Below, piece after piece: positions 44,522 to 54,300 of a stretch of 64,000 bases of DNA. This DNA is from Tethya wilhelma (Eukaryota; Porifera; Demospongiae; Tethyida; Tethyidae). Every line of letters starts with the position of its first letter. Positions within the stretch are counted from its first letter, which is position 1. The notes below the pieces were generated by a model, which saw only the letters and a program-made list of their open reading frames with translations, did no database searches and had not been told where the DNA came from. The translations under genes and the position numbers were made by a program. The DNA lies in contig CAXIPT010000013.1 of the NCBI GenBank assembly GCA_964030475.1, positions 894,341-958,340 of the forward strand, given 5' to 3'.

Positions 44522-47203
44522 CTAGAGCGCCAGTTCTTCAAGGTCATCTGGCTCAGCGATGAATGCGCTAGGTTCCTGTCTGGCTGCGAGCGGTAGCATG
44601 GAGCCTGAGGTAGTAGAATGGCCAAACAATAGGCTTTGTCCTCCTCCAATGCTAGGCTTCTCTCTGCCATTACTGATGTCAACTTTGGCCTCCCAAGGGT
44701 ATTCTCTTTTGTTTGTGCTGTCAAAAGTGAATGGGTTTGAAGGCTGTTCTTGTCTCTGCACTGTTTCTGCGTCCTCCAAGCCTCCAAATATCATCCCGTT
44801 CCTTGGTTTATTGCTAGCAGCACCAGGTCCAGCCGCTCTCCGTCCAAACGATGGTTTATGAAGCTGAGGTTGAGACGATTCTTTGTGGAGTAAACCAGAC
44901 TCTCTCTTGCGGAGCTTTGTTCCCGACGAGTGACGACTGCCAAATGGATCATCTTCAGTAGCATGAGCTGGCTTACCGTGGTGCAGATTCTCAATAGTGT
45001 CCGGCCATGACTGAAGGGAGGACTTGCTCTGATTAGCACTGCTGTGTTTGTTCCCAAGCGATGGCTTCCCAGCACCCCCTCCTTTGCTTCCCACGTCCAT
45101 TGTGCTCAGTGTCACACTATTGGGGTTGCTCCCTTCATCAATGGCCATTAACTTTGCCATCAATAATTTCTTTTTCTTCTGTGCTTCCACCTCTGCCTGA
45201 GATTGCTGCGTGGGCTGGGATGATGGTTGCGCTGGTCTCCCTGGCTGAGCTGGTGCAGGAGAGCCTCGCTCGTTGCCCACACTGACTTGTGCAGTGGGCT
45301 CCACGGAGCTCTTGGTGACAGTGGAAGGAACTGGCTGACTAGCTGGAGGTCCTTTCTGGCCATCCAATGCCTTCAGTTTCGATAATAACAAGTCTTTCTT
45401 TTGTTGTTCTTTATCTGCTGGAGCTGGTTTGGTGTTTGATGAGGCGACGTCTTTCTTCGCTGGTTGTGAGGTCTGTGTGTGCGTGGGGATGCTGACAGGC
45501 TGCTCCACAGGTTCACTGTCAGTGGCTTGGAATGCTTCGGGAGATAGTGTGACTAGGAGCGTCTCATTCTTGGGATTCACAGCAATGTCCGTCTGAGTGG
45601 AGATGATCTTGGAATCTCTTCTCTTTGGTTGGGGGTGTGGCTTCTCCTGTGGCAGTGGAAGGTCTGTCTGTGAACTGGATGATTTGAGAGGAGGTTTGGA
45701 CTGCAGGGAGACCATCTTGCTGGGAGGACAAGAGAGATCAGTTTGAGACGAGATGCTAGCAAGGACGGGAGCTTGTGACAAACGAGTCGCATTTCTCGGC
45801 ATGTTCTTTCCAATCCTCTGACTGTAGATGTTCAACACATCCATCTCTTTCTCCTTGTCCTGGGCACACAATGAGATTCTCAGCTCAGTATATAGGTTAT
45901 TGACTCAGCATTATCATATCTTACCTTGACTTGAGCTAGGAGTTTCTGTGTTGTGTTTCGGAGGTCCTCATTCTCGTGGGCCAGTGTCTTGTTCTTCTGC
46001 CTCAGTCCCCTCACCTCCTGGTTGTGGTTCTTGCCCATGGCCTCCATGCCACGCTCCAACTCCTGGCAAACAATGGAGGTAGTTTCATCAACCACAATGG
46101 AGGAAGTACGTTTTCAAAACTAACCGTGATTTTAGTCTCTCTCTCTTTCAGTGAAGACTGCGTCTGTTGTAACTGTACGTTGAGTTGCTCTCTCTCCAGC
46201 AGCTGTCTTCTTCGTGCTATCTCCTCAAGTTTCTTCTTGCGATCGTTGATTCTTAGCATCTCCTGACGAACGTCGTTCAGCTTGTGCTGATACGACTGTG
46301 ATATTTCTTGAGTCCGTTTCACCTGCTCCTTCAGCACCCTAACCTGGTCATAGAACAACACATCTCTTAATACTTACAGTTGACATTATCGAAACGAAAA
46401 AATTATATAATAAATGTACTATGACACTACTATTAATTTTTGTGGGTACTAATTTTAGTGATTTTAGCAAATGAAAGCATTTTCACTAATAATAATAATT
46501 ACTTAAGTACGCAAAAAATTTTTGACTGAAATTAAGAAAAAAAATTCACTAAACCAGGTACCCGCAAATAATAGTTGTTCTTAATTAATAAGAAGTGCTG
46601 TTATTCCAGTCAAGTGTGTGCCTACCTCCTCAGCGTGTCTGGCCAGGATCTGAGGGAGCTCTCCTTCTTGTGTTTGGATCTTGTTCAGTTGTTTCTCCTG
46701 TCTCACTTGCAGTCGGTTCAGGAGTCTGTTCTCCTTCCTCATCTCCTCCAACTCCTTCCTGGTGGCCGCCAGGTCATTCTCAGCTCTCCTCAGAGCATGC
46801 TGCTTTGCTGATAGCTCACGATCGCGAGGAGACGACATGAAGGAATAGTCTGCTGTTTTAGCAGCCCTACTCTTACCTAGATAGACAGAGGAGCAAATCA
46901 ACCATGCCCACATCATGATGTATCTGTGCAAGGTGTACATGTGTACTACAAACTACTGTGGTACATACCTTTTCCCTTCAAGCTCATTCTTTTGGTGGTA
47001 ACGTAGTGGCTCTTGGCTTTCCTAGAAATGCCAGGATCAGTCCTGGCTGCTTGCTTCTGTTTGATGGCTCGTTTCGGCGTCTCCTGGTTCGGCGGCGGCG
47101 CTGGTGGAGGTTTGGTGGTTGCGTTCACACGCACGTCTGAGTCGTCTTCTTCAAAATCGTCAGAATAGTTGCTCTGTTGGTCGTCATAATAATTGCTGTC
47201 CAT
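44522..47203 (-). CDS. LCA5L: Lebercilin family protein (LCA5/LCA5L)
   Basis: A multi-exon gene from ATG 47203 (MDSNYYDDQQSNYSDDFEED) to TAG 44522. After an acidic start comes the lebercilin coiled coil: ELEEMRKENRLLNRLQVRQE, LPQILARHAEE, VRVLKEQVKRTQEISQSYQH, LRQKNKTLAHENEDLRNTTQ and KEKEMDVLNIYSQRI, matching LCA5 in order including the NIYSxR motif. A long Ser/Pro/Gln-rich tail (one exon, 44522-45862) ends in EPDDLEELAL. Lebercilin is a ciliary basal-body and axoneme protein that interacts with intraflagellar transport; LCA5 mutation causes retinal dystrophy in people. An X-box-like site lies about 120 bp upstream at 47322-47335. LCA5 and LCA5L cannot be separated here. Confidence 0.88.
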
Positions 47204-47321
47204 TGTTTTGAGCTAGCTCCTTTTGAACTGGTTGTTGTGAGCGCTCCAGTTACTATGGATATAATGAGGTGTTCTAATAAAAGCACATTCCTCAAAGTTG
47301 CGCGAATGTAAACATTTACGT

Positions 47322-47335
47322 GTTGCTATGACAAC
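47322..47335 (-). promoter_or_regulatory. X-box-like site upstream of lebercilin
   Basis: GTTGCTATGACAAC matches the RFX X-box pattern with a two-base spacer and lies about 120 bp before the lebercilin ATG. RFX regulation of a ciliary gene is plausible; binding is inferred. Confidence 0.5.
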
Positions 47336-47415
47336 CAATGGTACGGTGTGTGGGTGGGGCTGATAAAGATGAATTATTGCAATAACAGACAGACACACAA
47401 ACACACACGTATAGA

Positions 47416-48502
47416 CTATTCTACGACAGTACTCATGTTACTGGAGGTATTTGAATTTAGCGGTTGAGTGAATAATTCCGAGACGGCTTCACCATGCCAG
47501 GAATGACCACGTCGTCTTCTTTTCTTTCTTCTCTTTCTGTGTTTGCGCTGCTCGTGATCTTCTTGTATCACATCACTGGGCTGCTGCAATGGAGGCAGTC
47601 TCACTGGCCGGACTGGAAATGGCCCATCTTCGTTCTCTTGCATGTGTGTGGTTTGATGGCTGATTGTAGAGTCATCTAGTTCATTAGGACTTGGTGTTAA
47701 TGTTAGCCTGGTATCGCTTAGTTGGGAATGGTCCAATCCAAGCTCACCATGTGTTACACTGGTGTCCATACTCCTACTGCGATGGCTGCGGGGCTGTCTC
47801 TGAGGGAACACTGAGCTCTCACTGCTCCGTCTCTGGCTGTGCTGCAGTGAGGATGGCTCACTCTGAAGGTCTTGGTAGCCACTAAAGGACCAGGAGAGGT
47901 GCTGAGAGGCTTCACACGAACTGGAGTAAGAGTGATCATGCACGGGAGAAGCATCACGGAGCATTGCTTCAACACACTCCCTCTCCAATTGACTGTTGTC
48001 TAAATTATTTTGAACAAATCGTTCATCCATACTGTTATTCCCTTGCTGATTGTCCCTCTGTGTCTCCACCATTGAAGCATCAAAGTTGGGGTACTCCAGA
48101 CTGGTGTTGGCCTGGATCTGCTTGTGAGGACTGTGGCCCGTCATTAGAGTGATGTGCCCACGGATTGGGAGCTCAGAGTAAGGTGGAGGTTCCTCTCTGG
48201 CTGGACGATGGTGTACAGGCGCCGACTGGGAAATGAACGGAGATCTTGGTAAGCTCTCCAAGCCTGGGTAGATACTCACTGCACGGAAATATAAAGACAG
48301 CAATAATACTATGGTCTCAGGAACAGTTGGATTTACAAATCAATAAACCAATGTCTATCAACAGAACATCAGAATATTTTGCAGCTGGCTAGTTCTAGTT
48401 TACAACACAATGGTTCAATAATTTACCACTGGGCATTGATTGGAAGGGATCAGGTTCCATTAGACCAATTTGTCTGTTTCTTCTTGACGGAGTGCAGCCC
48501 AT
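47416..48502 (-). CDS. Disordered protein with MGCTPS acylation start and PPPY motif
   Basis: Exon 1 (about 48427-48502) starts MGCTPSRRN, a classic N-myristoyl Gly plus palmitoyl Cys signal; exon 2 runs to the stop at 47416. I chose the ATG at 48502 because the upstream frame is open and joins in frame through the donor near 48426. The rest is Ser/His/Gln-rich and disordered, with a PPPYSEL WW-binding motif and a very basic KHRKRRKKRRRRGHSW cluster near the end. The first six residues equal those of vertebrate PCARE, a ciliary actin regulator, but no further similarity is visible, so this is only suggestive. It is head-to-head with UBXN11 (242 bp). Confidence 0.7.
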
Positions 48503-48744
48503 TCTTGATCTTCTGCTCTCAGTCTTTCAGCGCGCGTAATAGTGTTACTTTACGAAGCACCTGACCGCTAAATAATGTAAACAAGATTTTTTATGAGTGG
48601 GCGTGGTATTTAGCTCTCCAGCGATGAATACTCGGAAATTTTGAATTTCCCGGCAATTCCGCGGCGCATGCGATAACCAATCAATTTGCAGGATTGTTGC
48701 GATAGGTGCGTAGTAAACAAATCAACAGAGAGCGAGGATGAACA

Positions 48745-50356
48745 ATGAGCTCGCCTTCTTCCAGCCTGAGAAAGATCAAGAGGAGTCCCCTACCGGGACA
48801 AAGAAGGTACTTACCCTAGATCCTAGCACTGCATTGAAAGTGATCATAATAGAAAACTAACAGTAAACAATACAAGCAACTTGCTTTGAGATTGATAACA
48901 CAACAGTGTGATAGATAATTGTGACATCTTAGATTCTATGTTGCAATAGAGGTGTGTGTAATGTAGCAATCTGTGTATATATATTCTCTCATTCATTATA
49001 TATAGTGTCCCGTTCCGCCATCCTGGGTCAGTGAAGGCCGAGGGTCCTCCTCAGCCCTCTGCTGTCCCCACCTCCTCCCACACCTCTATCCTGGAGGGCA
49101 TCAAACACAGCACTAGTCAGAGCAGCAGGAATGGAGTGCCCTCCGACTCACAGCTCCTGGGCTCCATGGCAACGAGACTAGCACAGGTGGAGAGAGAGCT
49201 ACTTGCCGCTAAGAGGGAGATAATTGATAGGGACAACCTCATCAGACAATTGAGAGAGAGGGTCAGTGTGTTGGAAAGGTCTTGCAATTCACCTCAACAG
49301 AAAGAGCTGCAGATGAAATGCCTGGCACTTCAGAATCAGATTGATGAAATGGAGGTACGTTTGTTGTTATAATTAATAATTATTAACTTTATTAAAATTA
49401 CATTCTTGTTCACCAACCCAGTATGCAGATTGAAAATATTTGGCAGAATTAAAGTTTGATATTTTCAATCTGCATACTGGGTTGGTGACAAGAATATAAT
49501 TTAAGACTAATACCCAACCAGAAACTCACTTACGAAATTATTAACTTTATTATTGAGTCATTGTCATTATGTTACTTTTTGGAATGGCAGGAGTTTCTTA
49601 ATGACTATGGAATGATGTGGGTAGGCGGAGCTTCACCTGCTATCGACCAATCAGATGGCAGCGTGTGGATGCCAGACGACTCAGTGGCAAGAAAAGATGA
49701 TGAGGTTTCTGTGAACTATGACCTTGTGATTCAAAATGTGAAGGAGTTGAACGTTCTAGCTGGAGAGGGAGAGAGTGACATTGAGAGCACAGCCAAAGGA
49801 GCTCAGCTGAAGGTACTGCATGTGCAACACTATCACTCATGATCATACAGTGGCCCTGAAGGCTCAAACTGATTTGCTAACCAATTTTTGATCTAAGCTA
49901 TTTGTATTTTCCAAGCAATTTTCATCTAAGCTGTTTTGTCTAAGCGGTTTCAGTCTAAGCCATTTTCATCTAAGTGATTTTTTTTCCAAGTCTAAGGCTA
50001 AGGCTAGGGCTAGGGCTAGGGCTAGGGCTAGCCTCATAAACCAGTCCCTCCCCACTGGTTTACGAGGCTAGGGCTAGGACTAGGCCTAGGGCTAGGGCTA
50101 GGGCTAGGGCTAGGGCTAGAGCCGTTTTCATAAAAACCCTAGCCTCTATTCCCTAGCCCCTAGCTCCAGCCCCTAGCCCCTAGCCCTATCATACAAAATT
50201 GCTTATATGAAAATCTCTTAGAGGGGTTGAAAATAGCTTAGATCAAAAATCCGTTGCAAAATCAGTTTGAACCACCATGGCCACCGTATGATCTTACAAA
50301 ATCTAGTTTTTGCAACTTCATAGTCATGCAAAGCTTAAAGATTTTATCCACACACA

Positions 50357-50394
<38 letters not shown>

Positions 50395-51296
50395 TTAGCG
50401 TGTTGATCCAGTTCCTCTCACCCTCTACAAGAACGGTGTGGTGATGTTCAGTGGACCGTTCCGCCCCTACTCTGATCCCTCCACCTCGGCTCTGATCAGA
50501 GATCTCTCCGATGGCTACTTCCCATCAGAACTTCAATCAAGATTCCCAGAGGGGATACCCCTCCAATTAACAGACTGCAGGGACACTGTATACAGAACTA
50601 GAGAGTACAGGGACTTCTTTCCCGGGAGTGGCCAGCCCCTCGGAGGGACCAAGGGACCATCAAAGTTACTAGGAGAGCGCCAATCAAGGGGACATGACAA
50701 GGAGGTGTGGCACACTCCAGGTCCGAAGCTCTCGGTGGAGCAGTTCCTGTCCCAGCTTCCCTCGTCAGTGGTGAGAGGGGGGAGGGTGGTGGATGTGAGG
50801 TCAGGGATCAGCGAGATGCTGAAGGTACACCCACTAGCTCACTACACATTTACCAGTGTTTAGTGTCACACCCACACACACCCACACAGGGTAGTCCTGG
50901 TCATGTGACTTTGGTGGAAACACCTGTTTTACAAGAAATCAAAAGCCGTCTTGATGTGAGTGACGACCTTCGACCCCCAACCCCTGCACATCTCACAACT
51001 CTCCGAATTAAATCAGAAAATGGAGATCAGGTGAGCAATGGAATAGATCACATGACTATCATGTGACTAGAGATGCTCTGCCTATTATGCAGATGTACAT
51101 TCTGAAGATGAAGTACCACGATACAATAGGAGAAGTTCGACAACACATTGACAGACTGAGACCGGCGGGCTCCCTGCAATCCTACCTGTTGAAGAGCTCA
51201 TTTCCCCCACAGACATTCACTGATGCCCACGCTACACTGGAGCAGTGCGGGCTCATCCCAACTGCTAACTTATTCATGTGCCAAAATAACAAATAG
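48745..51296 (+). CDS. UBXN11: UBXN11 (Socius), SEP and UBX domain protein
   Basis: Start MSSPSSSLRKIKRSPLPGQR matches the human UBXN11 start; the nearer ATG at 48738 is out of frame with later exons. Order: coiled coil (ATRLAQVERELLAAKREIID), the EFLNDYGMMWVG block, a SEP domain (LTLYKNGVVMFSGPFRPYSD, DLSDGYFPSELQSRFPEGIP), the LSVEQFLSQLP and GRVVDVRSGI blocks, LRIKSENGDQ, and a C-terminal UBX domain (LKMKYHDTIGEVRQHID to MCQNNK). UBX proteins are adaptors of the p97 ATPase; UBXN11 binds Rnd GTPases. Key exons: 48745-48805 or so, 49006-49354, about 49591-49812, about 50400-50824, 50890-51030 and about 51094-51296. One intron carries the telomere-like element at 49841. Confidence 0.9.
49398..49502. 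mobile_element. Foldback element, copy 2 (CACCAACCCAGTATGC ends)
   Basis: Near-perfect hairpin arms of about 38 bp (TTCACCAACCCAGTATGCAG and its complement), in a UBXN11 intron. It is followed by the same flanking segment as copy 1 at 17371. Confidence 0.7.
49841..50293. mobile_element. Inverted-repeat element carrying a telomere-like (GGGCTA)n array
   Basis: The outer ends GATCATACAGTGGCC and GGCCACCGTATGATC are inverted repeats with about 75% identity over roughly 70 bp, including a shared TTTTTGATCTAAGCTATTT block. The inside (about 49990-50190) is an array of GGGCTA hexamers with inverted patches. It is intronic in UBXN11. Confidence 0.7.
50349..50392. repeat. (CA)n microsatellite before UBXN11 SEP exon
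   Basis: CA dinucleotide run directly preceding the acceptor of the SEP-domain exon. Confidence 0.85.
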
Positions 51297-51373
51297 ATTG
51301 AAAATATAAAGTTTTTATCGTTTATTTTTGTGCAGGAATAATTGAATGAATGTTATTGTTTTCTTTTTCAATT

Positions 51374-54300
51374 TCAAGTTCGTTTCACTACATCAGTCAG
51401 TCCGTGTTCCTGGGCCACTTCGGATGCTTCACTTTTAGCTCCTACTCTCATTAGCAAACCAACCACTGTCTGGATGCCCCGCCTACACACACACATACAC
51501 ACACAATTCATACAGACATAAGACTAAAATGGATGGAGCACCAGAATAAGACACACACACACACACACACACACACAGACTGACCTTGTGTTAGCTCTCT
51601 CCAAGTCAGTTTGTGTGGCAGCTGCTCTGTGCAGTTGTTCCACAAGGTGGAGCAGGAACCGCACCAGTCCTTGGAGAGACCTCCTCACCACCCCACTGTC
51701 CTTGAACCAGGAGGAGGGCAGGGTGGAGATGACCTGAGGCAGAGACACAGACAATGGCACAACAATTTAATTTATGAGGAAAACAAAACAAAACAAAACA
51801 AAACAAAAAAAACAACTGTCGGTGAATGTCGTGGGAAAAATTACTACTATTCCCAATTCTGAATCTGCAATAACTTACTGTCTGAGCCTTGGTGACAGAG
51901 AGGAGGGAGATGGGACAGTTTTGGAGAGAGAGAAGAAGATATCTAAAGATGGAGAGAGGGGTACAAAGTTGCAACTATCCACCCACTCAGTGACCCCTGA
52001 CCTCTGACCTGTTCAAGAGCCCATCAAACACCAACTCTTGGAGAATGTCTTGATCAATAAGCCCCGCCCACTGAGTGATGTTGCCTAGCAACTTGAGACA
52101 GCTCCAGAACTGGCGCTGATAGAAGAGGTAGCGCGGTGAGGAGGGGTTCTCCAGCTGCCTGAGGGAGACACCAGGGATATACCATATAGCACAAAAATTT
52201 GGTGGATTTCAATATTGGCAGATCGGCGGCTTTAGTAAGGACTGCCAATAGTAAATCCACAAAACAGTCACTTTTGCATAGCACATACGGAATACGTGCA
52301 ATTAAATCCGCCAATCATTAAAATTTCAACAATCTGCCAAATTTTATTCCCTAGCCCGCCAATATTTTGTTCTACATGGTAATAACATCACAAAACACAA
52401 TATCCCATCTTTCTTACTTCGATGCAAACAGAGGGATGTAGACATCATTATCAATGGCCTGGCGCAGCTTCAAGATGGCGGCATTGATGAGGGAGCGAGT
52501 GGGTGTGTTGTCGGGGGTGATGGTGGGGTAGTCCTCCATGAGCTGCTGGACGAGGGACACCAGTCGCAGGGTCTGCGAGGAGGAGAGAGGGTCCCACACC
52601 CCCTCCACCAGAGCTACAGAGACACATGGTACGGTGCTCATGCACACATTACACACACTGACCTCTGCTGGTGGGCCTCACCAGTGATCTTGGGCACCAC
52701 GGCCTGCTCCACCAGACGAGGGATGAGCTGCAGGTCCTCGTCCTCAGGATCAAGGTCGTGACCTTCTCTGAAGCCATAGAACATGAGCAAAGAGAACCAG
52801 GTCATGTCCTCCAGCTCGAGGGGGCAGTGGGGGTCGAGGGGGTTCCAAGGGAAGAGCTGGAGGCGGACGAATGGTGTGAAGATCTTTGGCAGACACAGGG
52901 AGACGAAGGCCTGGCTGTAGGAGGAGGGGAGGTGGAACTTCCACTGCTCAAACCTCTCCTTGATGATGGTCAGCTTGCAGAAGTCCTCCACCACATCAGA
53001 GAAGACACCTTCACTTTCAGTCACAACCTTATCTGGTGGAGGAGAAGACAGCAGTCGCTTGAACATGGCAGGTTAAATCAAGTTAAAATGAAAGCAGAAG
53101 TAAATTAAAAATTACATAACGTAACAGATCACTGTACATGCAAAAAGTCAACTGGACTATTGCAAGCTTTTCTCCTACTGTATAATTTGATGAATTCTGC
53201 AATAAATGCATTGCCTGATCACACTCACTGATGCACTGGCCTATTTGGACACACACCTACACTGGCCTATTTGGACACACACCTATATCACTGATGAATT
53301 TCATTCTGTTTGTCTCCAGTAGTTCATCATCGGAGGAGGTGCCATCGTAGTGCGGTGCCCCGCCCACTCCTCTCTTCTCTCGTCTCCTTCGTCTCCTGCC
53401 CTCCCTCTCAACAGAGCGCAGCTGTCTGGCTTCCATGCCCCCAGGCTGTTTGCCAGTGGCGTCCATGGTGGTGGTGGTGGTACACTCCTCGGCCTGGTCC
53501 CTCACGTCCTGCCTCCGCCTCTCCACCAGGAGGTCAGCTCTCTCCCTGAGGGCAGCATGGAGGGACCTCTCCAGACCATCAATGACCACATTCTACACAG
53601 TCAGATATCAGGAACAACTTAATATTGTCACAAATATAGAGAAAAATTATATTTTCACGCTGAGGTAACCACTAAAATGAAGGCACCAAGGTGCATAAGC
53701 CTCGGTGCAATCAACTAGCATGATGCACAACCATACATGAATGCATGACCTCGTCATTCAACCTTTCCTTTAACTATGACACAACCAACCTCAAATTCTA
53801 GCCTGTAGCAATCAAGAATGTACTGAGTTGTGGTCAGCCTAGTTATAATAACCTGTTTGGAAAATTGTTGATGCTTGTAGCACTTGCAATACAGTACTGA
53901 AGCTTAGTTCCTTGATCAGCGCCAGTCTCATATATGAGCATGTGTGAGTATTCACGTATCACGCAGGTCAATAATTCGGGCTCTTTCTTCTTTGTCTTTG
54001 TCTTTCTAACCTTTTTTGCCTAGATCTCGCATACATGTTGAACACCAGACGACCAGAAGAGATGAGAGTTTCTAGCCTGCTTGCTACCACTCTTGCAGAA
54101 TGTTCATGATTATACCAGCAATTCAAATTGCCAATATCAGCTGCACAATCTATTTCCCTGCACTCAGTGTGAGGAGTCTGGACTTGAGGCAAAAGGCTTT
54201 TTAGCTTCTCTAGCTAAAGAATATGCTTGGATAGCTGATTTCTTGGTAGCAAAGCCATTATGCCATAGATAGTATAGGCTATATAGCAGAAGCCTGGAGA

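Noticed and set aside
53220..53290. Tandem CACTGGCCTATTTGGACACACACCTA unit at a PAXBP1 donor
   Set aside because: Only two copies; a minor local duplication with an alternative donor-like site, too little to call significant.
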